Translations under genes and position numbers: made by a program | NCBI GenBank assembly: GCA_965221815.1 | Contig: OZ244915.1 | Span: forward strand, 1,860,001-1,924,000 | Direction: 5' to 3' | DNA from: JAPOXR01 sp965221815 | GTDB lineage: Bacteria > Pseudomonadota > Alphaproteobacteria > Rhodobacterales > Rhodobacteraceae | DNA length: 64,000 nt | Shown here: positions 27,661-36,807 of the stretch, one piece after another | Position numbering within the stretch: the stretch's first letter is position 1 | Layout: every line of letters begins with the position of its first letter | The notes under the pieces: generated by a model | Database searches by the model: none | What the model saw: the letters and a program-made list of their open reading frames with translations, nothing else | Told to the model about the DNA's origin: nothing

Positions 27661-28539
27661 ATGGCATCAGGCGCTGTGGCAGATGCAGGGGCATTCACAT
27701 CAGGCAGGGATGTCCGGGTGGGCAAGTTCCGGATTGGCAATGACCAGCCCATGACACTGATTTCTGGCCCCTGCCAGATTGAGTCACGGGATCATTCTCT
27801 CGAAATTGCCGGGCGATTGAAGGCGATCTCCGAACAGGCTGGCATCAATTTCGTGTTCAAGTCATCTTTTGACAAGGCGAACCGGACTTCCATTGATGGA
27901 ACCCGCGGAATTGGTTTCAAGGCGGGACTTGCCGTGCTCGCTGAGATCCGTGAGCAATTCGGGTGCCCGACCCTCACCGATGTCCATGAAGTCCATCAAT
28001 GCCAGGCGGCAGCCGAGGCTGTCGACATCCTGCAGATTCCGGCATTTCTCTGTCGTCAGACCGATCTTCTCGTTGCTGCCGGTGAGTCCGGTGCTGCTGT
28101 CAATATCAAGAAAGGACAGTTTCTGGCACCCTGGGATATGGAGCAGGTCGCGGCCAAGGTCGCAGCGTGTGGAAACCACCGAATCCTGTTATGTGAGCGC
28201 GGCAGTTCATTTGGCTACAATTCACTGATTGCCGACATGCGAAGCCTGCCCATCATGGCCGCGCTCGGTTACCCGGTCGTGATCGATGCAACGCATTCGG
28301 TCCAACAGCCTGGCGGGCTTGGCGTCGCATCCGGGGGACAAAGAGAATTCGCCCCGGTCATTTGTCGTGCCGGGGTCGCGGTCGGCGTTGCCGCCGTTTT
28401 CGTGGAAACACATGACGATCCCGACGCGGCACCGAGTGATGGACCCACCATGATTCCAATCGCGGAGATGCCGGAACTGATTGCACGTCTGGTTGCGATT
28501 GATCGCGTGGTGAAATCGCCTCTCACACATCAACGGTAA
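27661..28539 (+). CDS. kdsA: 3-deoxy-8-phosphooctulonate synthase
   Basis: A 292-residue KDO-8-phosphate synthase that condenses phosphoenolpyruvate with arabinose 5-phosphate for lipopolysaccharide. Signatures are LISGPCQIESRDHSL near residue 38, FKSSFDKANRTS near residue 67, LQIPAFLCRQTDLL, and a late cluster DATHSVQQPGG. There is a Cys in the second strand (GPCQIE). It starts 9 bp after nhaA and is followed 5 bp later by the phosphohexomutase, so the three genes are co-transcribed. It shows the organism makes LPS. Confidence 0.94.
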   Translation: MASGAVADAGAFTSGRDVRVGKFRIGNDQPMTLISGPCQIESRDHSLEIAGRLKAISEQAGINFVFKSSFDKANRTSIDGTRGIGFKAGLAVLAEIREQFGCPTLTDVHEVHQCQAAAEAVDILQIPAFLCRQTDLLVAAGESGAAVNIKKGQFLAPWDMEQVAAKVAACGNHRILLCERGSSFGYNSLIADMRSLPIMAALGYPVVIDATHSVQQPGGLGVASGGQREFAPVICRAGVAVGVAAVFVETHDDPDAAPSDGPTMIPIAEMPELIARLVAIDRVVKSPLTHQR

Positions 28540-28544
28540 TTCTC

Positions 28545-30050
28545 GTGTCAGCTGAGACGATGCAATATTCGATTCCCGCGACATGCAGCTGGGAAGGCGT
28601 CACGCAGCCCCTGATCATTCCTGAGGGATTCAGGGAATATGATGGTCGCTGGCGTTTTCCTGATGAGATCAATCTGCCCGGTGCCCTGTTGCTCGGCAGA
28701 GGCCTCGCCACCCTGATGAACGAACAGAAGATTCATCCAAAGATTATCGTCGGTTGTGATTTTCGCAGCTACTCGCGACAGATTGCACAGGCACTGACCA
28801 TCGGGCTGATCAGCTGTGGTATTGACGTTGTCGATATTGGCACAGTGCTGTCGCCGATGGCTTATTTCAGCCGGGTTCATCTTGGCATCGATGCTGTCGC
28901 CATGGTCACCGCTTCACATAATCCCAATGGCTGGACCGGCCTGAAAGCAGGTTTTCGTCATCCGCAGACCCTGAGTGAACCTGAGATGAAGCGGCTGCGC
29001 GAAATTGTCATTGAGCAGGAATTTTCGGGAAACCGGCCCAGCAATTATCATCAGAACGAGACCATTTTTGGGCCTTACGCTGATGACCTGTGTGAAGAGG
29101 TGCGCATCACCCGACCTCTGAAAATCGTCTGTGCTGCCGGGAATGGGACGGCGGGGCAATTTGTTCCATCGATTCTGGAAAGGTGCGGCGTGAAGGTAAT
29201 GCCCTTGCATACCACTCCCGATAGCCGCTTCCCCAACTACAACCCCAATCCTGAATCACTTGAAATGCTGCATGATATCGGCCGGACTGTCCGCGAAACC
29301 CATGCTGATCTTGGATTCGGGTTTGATGGTGACGGTGACCGGCTGGGTGTCGTCGACAATACCGGTGCGCCGATATTCTCGGACAAGGTCGGGCTCCTGA
29401 TCGCGCGCGCACTGGCCAAGCGACATCCGGGTGCAAGATTCATTGTTGACATCAAGTCAACCGGATTATTCGGTACTGATCCTGCGCTCAGTGCCCATGG
29501 TGCGCAAACGGAATACTGGAAAACCGGACACAGCCACATGAAATGGCGGCTGGCCGAAACCGGTGCAATGGCCGGTTTTGAGAAGTCCGGTCATTTCTAT
29601 TTCGGACATCCGATCGGGCGTGGATATGACGATGCGTTTTTGGCGGCAATCACTGTCTGCCAGTTTCTCGATGACATGCCCGACGCTTCACTTTCCGATA
29701 CCATTGCCGCGCTGCCGCAGAGTTGGATCACTCCCACCATGTCCCCTCATTGTCGTGACACCGACAAGTATGAGACGGTTGAACGGATCATCAACCGGCT
29801 CAAATCATATGGGGCACAAAATGGCCGCCTCGGCGGTCAAAGGATTGTCGATATTCTCACTGTCAATGGCGCGCGCTGTCAACTCGAGAATGGATCATGG
29901 GCACTGGTCCGTGCATCTTCAAACACCCCCAATCTCGTTGTTGTCTGCGAAAGCATGTCGAGTGAAGACGAGATGCGCCGGATCTTCGAGGATTTTGATC
30001 AACTGATCCGTCAGGAGGGCACGATTGGTCCTTACGATCAATCCCTTTGA
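28545..30050 (+). CDS. Phosphomannomutase/phosphoglucomutase family protein
   Basis: A 501-residue alpha-D-phosphohexomutase. The phosphoserine loop is VTASHNPNGW near residue 126 and the metal-binding loop is GFDGDGDRLG near residue 260. The sugar-binding loop includes FEKSGH, and domain 4 has a phosphate-binding RASSNTPN near the end. It interconverts hexose 1- and 6-phosphates, probably for surface polysaccharide given the kdsA neighbour 5 bp upstream. The start is GTG 28545; ATG 28560 is an alternative. Confidence 0.9.
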   Translation: MSAETMQYSIPATCSWEGVTQPLIIPEGFREYDGRWRFPDEINLPGALLLGRGLATLMNEQKIHPKIIVGCDFRSYSRQIAQALTIGLISCGIDVVDIGTVLSPMAYFSRVHLGIDAVAMVTASHNPNGWTGLKAGFRHPQTLSEPEMKRLREIVIEQEFSGNRPSNYHQNETIFGPYADDLCEEVRITRPLKIVCAAGNGTAGQFVPSILERCGVKVMPLHTTPDSRFPNYNPNPESLEMLHDIGRTVRETHADLGFGFDGDGDRLGVVDNTGAPIFSDKVGLLIARALAKRHPGARFIVDIKSTGLFGTDPALSAHGAQTEYWKTGHSHMKWRLAETGAMAGFEKSGHFYFGHPIGRGYDDAFLAAITVCQFLDDMPDASLSDTIAALPQSWITPTMSPHCRDTDKYETVERIINRLKSYGAQNGRLGGQRIVDILTVNGARCQLENGSWALVRASSNTPNLVVVCESMSSEDEMRRIFEDFDQLIRQEGTIGPYDQSL

Positions 30051-30283
30051 AAGACTGGTCCGCAGGTCACTGTCATCGATGCAGCGGCGAACCGGTCGGT
30101 GCCAACTCACAGTGATTGAGATCGAAATTCAGACACGCTGCGGAACCCCAATGGCCGAGCCAGATCCCCAATGGGATATTGGCCAATCAGCACGCGCATA
30201 GATTTCATCCAACTCTCAATTGTCATAAGAGATGAATTATGCGTTGCAAATCAAGCAGCGTGAAATTACGAAGCTCAACCTGG
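30051..30283. other. Intergenic region before tRNA-Gln
   Basis: About 230 bp holding the presumed promoter of the tRNA. I see no gene. A minus-strand frame across the tRNA is the well-known antisense artefact and was not annotated. Confidence 0.4.
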
Positions 30284-30358
30284 TGGGGTGTAGCCAAGTG
30301 GTAAGGCAGCGGTTTTTGGTACCGTGTACCGTAGGTTCGAATCCTACCACCCCAGCCA
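30284..30358 (+). tRNA. tRNA-Gln (anticodon TTG)
   Basis: A 75-nt cloverleaf including an encoded CCA. The acceptor stem TGGGGTG pairs with CACCCCA, then discriminator G and CCA. The anticodon stem GCGGT/ACCGT encloses the loop TTTTGGT with anticodon TTG. The T arm contains GTTCGAATC. A degenerate recombinase gene lies just downstream, which suggests that this tRNA has served as an integration site. Confidence 0.97.
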
Positions 30359-30444
30359 ATGTCCCTTTTTTGCGGATTTACCCTAAATTCGTCGCCTGAA
30401 CGAGTCACGACGGCAGTGGTTTCTGCCAATAAATCATAGGGTTG

Positions 30445-31080
30445 TCACAAGACCACGTCGATCACTCCCTGATCCCAAATGCAGTTCGATAGTACAAAAT
30501 TGAGCAAGCGGCGTTTCTCCCGCGCCTCTTGGTGTTCGAACAGAGGCTGGGCGTTGCGCGCCAGTTCAAGAGGGTTATGCCTTCGTTAATGTCAGACGGC
30601 TCGGCGTGTTGATGGTGCGCAATATCACGCAGACAGCGGTTTTGCGCGGCACGCCATTCCGCTGAATTCCTGTCAAAGAATGCCCCATCGATACGACCGT
30701 CGTGTTTATCAATGTACATAGCATCAATCCGTTCACCAAGACGCTTGCATTCGGCGTCCAGCCGGCTGATGGCTTCCTGATGTTCCTGCTGCTCTTACGC
30801 ATGACTCGCTTGCAAGGCCATACGCGCCCAGTCGAGCACCTCGTTATCAAACCGCAATCTGCCCACCAGCACCTGCGCGAATTGATCTTCAAGGACTTTC
30901 TCACGCACAGGCATAGCCCGTGCAGTGATAATAGATGTATTTCTGCTTCTTGATCCCACCGACAATGGCACACCCACATCTGGAACAGGTAATCAGCTTA
31001 GAAGATACACGCGCATAGATGACCGCCTGCCAAACAGTGGGTTGCATGTGATCCAATACCGCATTCCGATTGTTCATCAT
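30445..31080 (-). pseudogene. Decayed large serine recombinase (internal deletion and frameshifts)
   Basis: Read on the minus strand, the first ATG (31080) gives 25 residues ending in IYARVSS, the start of a resolvase catalytic domain. That is joined directly to a recombinase zinc ribbon (CSRCGCAIVGG, then a CTGYAC half), which normally lies some 250 residues later. A stop at 30901 follows. Other frames continue with the family's C-terminal coiled coil (VLEDQFAQVLVGRLRF; DKHDGRIDGAFFDR; then LFEHQEAREKRRLLNFV), ending near 30445. So most of the catalytic domain is deleted and at least two frameshifts are present. It is a dead integrase-like gene beside tRNA-Gln. Confidence 0.85.
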
Positions 31081-31399
31081 TGTGTGAATTTAGCCTGATC
31101 ATCATGCCTGCGCAAGGATCCCATTCAGGTTGTCACCATGCCTGTATCGGTCTTCCCAAACTGCACCTGAAGAGCGGCTCATCATCGCCGCTGCAGGAGT
31201 TCCGTCTCGACATCCGCCAGTGCATAACGCGCTGGGCGCCGCACCGGGATGAAGAGGGGAAACGTCAGCCTCAATCTCGGATTCTTATCCTGTTTGTCTC
31301 AAATTCTCAGCTTGATTGACGCGCCACATGGTTGAAAATTTACGAGTCCGCCATATGAGAACCACTCCCCGACAGACTCCTAGACAAGAGATACATTTG
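31081..31399. other. Spacer between recombinase remnant and CRISPR array
   Basis: About 320 bp with a 79-codon plus-strand frame (31080-31319) that I cannot support as a gene. Bases 31291-31330 resemble 56750-56790 (roughly 30 of 37 positions), so both may be the tail of the same decayed element. Confidence 0.35.
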
Positions 31400-32953
31400 C
31401 AGTTTATCCCCGCGTGAGCGGGGAACACGGGAGCGACAGATAATTCTCGAGAGCCCGGACCGGTTCATCCCCACGTGGGCGGGGAACACTCGTGCCGCCA
31501 CAAGTTCGGCATCGGCTCTCACGGTTCATCCCCGCGTGGGCGGGGAACACCATGACCTTCCCGTGAGCATGGGCCATAGCATCGGTTCATCCCCGCGTGG
31601 GCGGGGAACACACCAAATAGACCATCTGATGAGTAAAGGGCGGCGGTTCATCCCCGCGTGGGCGGGGAACACATGGCCTGTAATCAAGCAAATCAAGGTC
31701 GTATCGGTTCATCCCCGCGTGGGCGGGGAACACCGCCGCGATGAGGATTCTGCATGTGTCGTTCACGGTTCATCCCCACGTGGGCGGGGAACACTACACT
31801 ATATCCGAATCACTACTAACGAATCACGGTTCATCCCCGCGTGGGCGGGGAACACTCGCAAGGGGGCAGCAGGTTGCAATCAGCTGTCGGTTCATCCCCG
31901 CGTGGGCGGGGAACACGGGTATACCCCCAAACCGAAAACCGCATTATGCGGTTCATCCCCGCGTGGGCGGGGAACACCGTCGAATCGATAACAGAGGCAC
32001 TCCCGCGGCCGGTTCATCCCCGCGTGGGCGGGGAACACTTGTGGCCACACCCCAGCTAACCTGTTGATTTCGGTTCATCCCCGCGTGGGCGGGGAACACC
32101 ATCGAAGTGCATTAAAATGCTTGACTGTGCACGGTTCATCCCCGCGTGGGCGGGGAACACCGATTGACCCGCTCAACAGCGCAGCCTGCAAATGGTTCAT
32201 CCCCGCGTGGGCGGGGAACACCGCCCCAAATGTGGCCACACCCCAGCTAAACCCGGTTCATCCCCGCGTGGGCGGGGAACACCTCAGCGCATCTCTGCGC
32301 AATAATTCGTGCCACGGTTCATCCCCGCGTGGGCGGGGAACACGCCGTCGGATTGGACCAGCGCGTCCAGTTCGGCGGTTCATCCCCGCGTGGGCGGGGA
32401 ACACACTTCGGGCACGTCGGGATCGAGACCCAGTGCCGGTTCATCCCCGCGTGGGCGGGGAACACGGTCTTGAGCGGGCCGTTATCCTGGATGGTCATGG
32501 TTCATCCCCGCGTGGGCGGGGAACACTGCATTTAGTGCTTGAATTGCACTAGGTGCACCGGTTCATCCCCGCGTGGGCGGGGAACACTGTTCAACTGGAT
32601 TTTGTCCTGAAGCCCCTTTCGGTTCATCCCCGCGTGGGCGGGGAACACGATCAACCAGCAATGGCCACTGAGCGTCCGGACGGTTCATCCCCGCGTGGGC
32701 GGGGAACACAAGAATTTTGTGTGTCGTCATTGTCGTCGGTCCGGTTCATCCCCGCGTGGGCGGGGAACACGCCACAAATCGGGCGTTTTTGGATCGCACC
32801 CCCGGTTCATCCCCGCGTGGGCGGGGAACACTGCATTTAGTGCTTGAATTGCACTAGGTGCACCGGTTCATCCCCGCGTGGGCGGGGAACACCTTTGGAA
32901 AGGATATTTCATTCTTCTGATGATCGGTTCATCCCCGCGTGGGCGGGGAACAC
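31400..32953 (-). CRISPR. Type I-E CRISPR array, 26 repeats and 25 spacers
   Basis: The 29-bp repeat (minus strand GTGTTCCCCGCCCACGCGGG then ATGAACCG) recurs 26 times at exactly 61-bp intervals, so all 25 spacers are 32 nt. It is the I-E type with a GC stem. The leftmost repeat (31400-31428) is degenerate at three positions and marks the leader-distal end. The leader and cas2 lie to the right, so transcription runs right to left and new spacers enter at 32953. Minor variants occur at 31461 and 31766 (CCACG core) and at 32193 and 32498 (first base T). The spacers at 32527-32558 and 32832-32863 are identical, and those at 32039 and 32222 share 20 bases. Confidence 0.98.
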
Positions 32954-33034
32954 TCTTGTATGTAAACTATTGATTCAAGATCAGAAAATCCAGTGTGCAA
33001 ATTCTACCAACCATTTTGTATTCTGACTCAACCG
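32954..33034 (-). promoter_or_regulatory. CRISPR leader
   Basis: An 81-bp AT-rich stretch between the cas2 stop codon and the last intact repeat, the place where an I-E leader is expected. It should hold the array promoter and the integration signals. A TTTACAT-like element lies within 20 bases of the repeat. No IHF site could be confirmed by eye. Confidence 0.7.
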
Positions 33035-33337
33035 TCAACGCTCAGACACATTCGAACTCATCGGATAAAATGATACAAGTTTTAACCCATCAAATTCGAC
33101 CGGCATCCGCCGATTCTGACCGACAGTCCTGAAGTCATAGCCCTGGTCAGTTGGTGCGGCCCAGGCCATTGCGGCGTCGCCATCTTCAATATAATTCTCG
33201 ACATCAGACCAGATGCGATCCCGAACACGCCGGGAATAGTGCCCCACGTAGACACCCGCCCGAATTTCCAGGAGCCAGACCGCAAGTCTGCCCCGTAGCC
33301 TGCGCGGCGCATTTTCAACCACGATGACCAGCATCAC
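33035..33337 (-). CDS. cas2: CRISPR adaptation endoribonuclease-fold protein Cas2e
   Basis: A 100-residue I-E Cas2. It begins MLVIVVENAPRRLRGRLAVW, then LEIRAGVYVG, the conserved I-E Cas2 pattern. It forms the Cas1-Cas2 integrase that inserts spacers; Cas2 is the structural bridge. It overlaps the cas1 end by 23 bp and its stop abuts the leader. The C-terminal tail, NVSER, is variable in the family. Confidence 0.95.
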   Translation of the reverse strand: MMLVIVVENAPRRLRGRLAVWLLEIRAGVYVGHYSRRVRDRIWSDVENYIEDGDAAMAWAAPTDQGYDFRTVGQNRRMPVEFDGLKLVSFYPMSSNVSER

Positions 33338-34250
33338 CGCTTCCTGTATTTTCCTTGATTACTGGACCCAATGCCTCTGGAGCCGGGCTGGGAACAGGTA
33401 AATCTCCGGCTTTCAAAACATTTTCGATGCCAGGAATGATCTTTGACAAGAGCCTGGTGGAGCGGAAACTGTCCCGGCACGCAATCCTGACGGCACGCTC
33501 GAGCGGGAATTCTAGCTGACCCTTCTGCGCCAATCCGGCGATCCGGAAGGCTTCGGGAATGACCGTTCTCGTCTTCCACAAATCTGCGATATCGTAGACA
33601 AATGACCGGGGTTTTCCCGTATGCAGGAACCCGATCGCCGGCGCATACCCCGCCGCCAGCACAGCTGCTTCTGTCAACCCATGAAGGCAAGCAGTCGCAG
33701 CACTCAGGCACTTGTTGGGAATGTCAGAACTGTCCCAGTCGGCCGGATCGTAGCGACGCCGTTTCCACGTGACTCCATACTGTTTGGCAAGGAGGTCATA
33801 GCTGGCGCGCACGCGTGCGCCTTCAATTCCCCGTAACTGGTTGATTGACCGCTTCCGGGGCGCGGGTTCATCAAACCTGATCCTGTACATTTCGCGGACC
33901 ACGCGCAGTCTGGCGGCGGGGTCGAGTGCAAGAGAAGCCTGCCACAACAGCTTGTCCGAACGGGCACCGCCAGGTTGGCCAGCGGCATAAAGGCGCACGC
34001 CGGCTTCTCCAACCCAGGTCACGAGAGTTCCAGCCCGGGCGGCGAGCGCGACAGCCCGATGAGAAATTCGTGCCCCTGGCTCAAGCATGAGACATGCGAG
34101 GCCGCCAACTGGAATATGTGTGCGGGTTCCATCAGCCGCTACAGCCACAAACGCACCGTCTTTCACATCCAGCTGTGCCCGTTCGACAAAAACGAGGGCC
34201 GCTCTGTCTTTGAGTGGGATGGGTTTGGGAGGATCCATTCCCGGCAGCAC
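33315..34250 (-). CDS. cas1: CRISPR integrase Cas1e
   Basis: A 311-residue Cas1 with the metal ligands in place: Glu143 (RGIEGARVR), His210 (GFLHTGKP) and Asp220/Asp223 (FVYDIADLWK). The N-terminal beta domain begins with IPLKDRAALVFVE, as in E. coli Cas1. It catalyses spacer integration with Cas2. The GTG at 34250 follows GGAGAG closely; ATG 34238 is an alternative. It starts 19 bp after the cas6e stop. No damage is seen, so adaptation may still work. Confidence 0.96.
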   Translation of the reverse strand: MLPGMDPPKPIPLKDRAALVFVERAQLDVKDGAFVAVAADGTRTHIPVGGLACLMLEPGARISHRAVALAARAGTLVTWVGEAGVRLYAAGQPGGARSDKLLWQASLALDPAARLRVVREMYRIRFDEPAPRKRSINQLRGIEGARVRASYDLLAKQYGVTWKRRRYDPADWDSSDIPNKCLSAATACLHGLTEAAVLAAGYAPAIGFLHTGKPRSFVYDIADLWKTRTVIPEAFRIAGLAQKGQLEFPLERAVRIACRDSFRSTRLLSKIIPGIENVLKAGDLPVPSPAPEALGPVIKENTGSGDAGHRG

Positions 34251-34269
34251 GATCTCTCCAATTCTGGGT

Positions 34270-34995
34270 CTACCCGCGGCGCACCAGCATCAAGCCACAC
34301 CCGAAAGCCCTGGCGCGTCCTAAGCCCCTGAACAGCGTTTTTGTGAATTCTTCCGGATCGCTGACGGTCAGCAAACCTTTCAGATCAAGGATTCCGAAAG
34401 TTGCATCCTTCCCGCCGCGGCGTTTCAGCCCAGAGACACGGTAGTTCTCAACTGCCAATGAATCAAGCGTGAAGCCTCGGAGCTTGCCCTGACCTTCAAG
34501 CCAAGACCTTGCGACATCTTCAGCGATCTTCATGCGCATTGATCTGCGGGATTCGCCGTCGTCGAGTTGCCCCTTCATTTCTCTCTCGCGCATCGCATTC
34601 ATCACGATATCCACACGCCGGTCACGGCGCGGCTTTCGCACGGTCCCTTCTGCAACATCTTCTCCAGTTCTGGGCCGCCGATCCTTCGTGGCATTGGCTC
34701 GCAGCATGAAGGCAAGCCTGTCTCCCTCCATCAGCGCGGGTGTGTATGGCTTGAATTCAATCGGCCGAAACAGACGCGAGCCCTGCGGCTGGCGAGCCGA
34801 TACAATCAGGAATTTGCCGTCGCCGTCGGCGCGCCACAAAAAGTCCCGTTTCGCATCGCTGCCCGGAAAAAGTGTCCAGATCAACCGACGATGGGAATCC
34901 AGCGCCTGGCTTTGGGAAGTCGGATCAAGAAGTGGACGCAGCGCATGTTCCGGTGCTTGCCGGTCAATCACCGCACGTGTCAGGTAGTGCGTCAT
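34270..34995 (-). CDS. cas6e: CRISPR RNA endonuclease Cas6e (Cse3)
   Basis: A 241-residue Cas6e with two RRM-like halves. The Cascade crRNA-processing enzyme cuts each repeat and stays bound to the 3' hairpin. The glycine-rich C-terminal loop GLGRARAFGCGLMLVRR is the family signature. The start at 34995 overlaps the cas5 stop (ATGA). An open frame extends to 35055 without conservation. Confidence 0.94.
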   Translation of the reverse strand: MTHYLTRAVIDRQAPEHALRPLLDPTSQSQALDSHRRLIWTLFPGSDAKRDFLWRADGDGKFLIVSARQPQGSRLFRPIEFKPYTPALMEGDRLAFMLRANATKDRRPRTGEDVAEGTVRKPRRDRRVDIVMNAMREREMKGQLDDGESRRSMRMKIAEDVARSWLEGQGKLRGFTLDSLAVENYRVSGLKRRGGKDATFGILDLKGLLTVSDPEEFTKTLFRGLGRARAFGCGLMLVRRG

Positions 34996-35735
34996 CCCCC
35001 GCCTCCAGTGCGTTCGAGTTCTCTTTCGCCTTGACTGAGTTGCCAAACCGTGCATTCGCGGAATGTCCAGGCTTGGCGATCAAGCGGTTCGCCAGGAACA
35101 CGCTCGCTCATTGTGGGCCGGTCCATCCCCTCCACGGGATCGGAATGAACCGGAAACAGACTGTGGGAGTCGTCCTGCCATCGCCCGAATCGCAACCATT
35201 CGGGAACTTCGATTTTCGCCATGGCTTCGACCGGATCTTTCGCAACATAGAGACGCGGATTGAGGGGAATTGCCAGTGGACAGGACTTACGGCCAAGATA
35301 GAGTGGATAGACCGGGCGGCGCAGGCAACCTGCCAGAGTTTCCAGCTTCCAATGACCGTCGCCCCAGATTGCGGCACCGACCAACACGTCGCAGCGGTAA
35401 TCACGTATGGTGATGATCGTGTTGACACTGCCGCCGGCGCGCGCCAGTGCGTGGCGTCGGGATGTCGGACGCCTGGCCTTGGTTGTCGGAACTGTCTGCA
35501 CCGTTTGGTAATCGCGTAGCGCCACAGATCGCTGGAACGCCTGGACGGCCACCGAATATGACCGGAGCCGGTCCTGTCCCCTCTTGTTGTTTCGTTCGAT
35601 CCCGATGGCCGCGCCTAACAGTCCCAGAACTGCAGAACGCAGCGGGACCAGTCCGCTGCCGCGGCGTTCGTGTCCGGCATAGCTGCCGAACGAAGCCATC
35701 GGCGCGGAAAGGAGGAAAACCAAATGTTCACGCAT
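34992..35735 (-). CDS. cas5e: Cascade subunit Cas5e
   Basis: A 247-residue Cas5 of the I-E type, beginning MREHLVFLLSAPMASFGSYA, the family's first strand and loop. It caps the 5' handle of the crRNA in Cascade. ATG 35735 overlaps the cas7 end by 8 bp; an in-frame TTG at 35756 would add seven residues. The stop overlaps cas6e. Confidence 0.93.
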   Translation of the reverse strand: MREHLVFLLSAPMASFGSYAGHERRGSGLVPLRSAVLGLLGAAIGIERNNKRGQDRLRSYSVAVQAFQRSVALRDYQTVQTVPTTKARRPTSRRHALARAGGSVNTIITIRDYRCDVLVGAAIWGDGHWKLETLAGCLRRPVYPLYLGRKSCPLAIPLNPRLYVAKDPVEAMAKIEVPEWLRFGRWQDDSHSLFPVHSDPVEGMDRPTMSERVPGEPLDRQAWTFRECTVWQLSQGERELERTGGGG

Positions 35736-36807
35736 CGGCAACTTGACCGGACACAAAGGCCTTGACTTCAGCCAGCGTTCCGGTTCCCCCGATCACATCC
35801 ATCTCGACTGAAGATTCAACGGAAGGGCCGTACGCCGTGTCGATGGCCGCCGCCGTCTTCCTGAGGCGGGAAATGGACTCTCCAAGCAAGTCGTTTCCGT
35901 CTACGGGTTTGAGAAAGGCCGCCGCCAAGCTTCTCGGCTGCTGATCACCTGACTCGGCGCGGATGAAGGATGCCCTTGTATGATGGCTGTAGCTGTTGCG
36001 CTTACCAGAGGGGCTAGCCGTCGCAAAGGCTTCTGTCACGGCTTCGAGTGATCTGCGCGCCAGCGCTCGGTCACCGGCAAGGTTTTCCACGAGCCGGTCA
36101 GTGTCCACACAAACATATAGGTAGTAGACACCAGACCCAAACCCGGCTTCGCCGACAAAGCCTGCTCCCATGTTTTCGGCCGGGGTCTTCAGGTCGTCAG
36201 CGGCAGTATAGTAGTCATCTTCCGCTTCGGCTCTGTGTGTCGTGATCGCATGTGAGACCTGCACGGCGGCTTCGCGATTGAATTCCGGTGCGTCGGCAAG
36301 CATGCGTCCGAACATTCCCAGATCGACGGCGCCATCAGCCGTGCGCAGGATTTCCTGACCACGGCTTTTGGCATTTTCCGCGATCGATTCGCCGGCAAGT
36401 GCGCGCGCCGCCAAATGAAAAGCTTCCTTGCGTTCATCCGGCGAGATGAATGCCAGCTGCCGGATGCGAACGCGGTCCCCATTCTCTTTTGCCGCCGCCG
36501 TATCAAGCTTGCCGAAGACCTCGGCCACCTGCCCGGCGATCTCCCGCGCTTTTCCGTCATTGGCGCCCTGAGCGCGGAGATGCCTGACCAGTTCGTCGCC
36601 CAATCGCTGTGTGCGCTGGCCCATGTGATCCTTGAGGGTTTCCGACATCACAGGTGACAGTCTTGCGGCCCGCTTGAGCGACTGTGAGGACAATCTCAGC
36701 CGGTGAACACCTCCGTATACCGCCGATTTGGGACGCCCCATGTCGTCCCGATTGGGATTGGAGGGCGGATAGACGGTGAGAAAATGAAGCTGGATAAAAC
36801 ACGTCAT
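35728..36807 (-). CDS. cas7e: Cascade backbone subunit Cas7e (Cse4/CasC)
   Basis: A 359-residue Cas7 that forms the six-fold Cascade backbone on the crRNA. It starts FIQLHFLTVYPPSNPNRDD, then RPKSAVYGGVHRLRLSSQSLKRAAR, typical of I-E Cas7. The start at 36807 overlaps the cse2 stop by 4 bp, and the frame upstream to 36927 lacks homology. The C-terminal part has a conserved GKRNSYSHHTRASFI stretch. Confidence 0.95.
   Translation of the reverse strand: MTCFIQLHFLTVYPPSNPNRDDMGRPKSAVYGGVHRLRLSSQSLKRAARLSPVMSETLKDHMGQRTQRLGDELVRHLRAQGANDGKAREIAGQVAEVFGKLDTAAAKENGDRVRIRQLAFISPDERKEAFHLAARALAGESIAENAKSRGQEILRTADGAVDLGMFGRMLADAPEFNREAAVQVSHAITTHRAEAEDDYYTAADDLKTPAENMGAGFVGEAGFGSGVYYLYVCVDTDRLVENLAGDRALARRSLEAVTEAFATASPSGKRNSYSHHTRASFIRAESGDQQPRSLAAAFLKPVDGNDLLGESISRLRKTAAAIDTAYGPSVESSVEMDVIGGTGTLAEVKAFVSGQVADA

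Noticed and set aside
30223..30429. Minus-strand frame containing GWGGRIRTYGTRYQKPL
   Set aside because: It is the antisense of the tRNA-Gln gene, a well-known artefact.
31536..33026. Several open frames rich in VHPRVGGEH, SSPRGRGT and FIPAWAGNT
   Set aside because: They are translations of the CRISPR repeats in all frames, a common false annotation.
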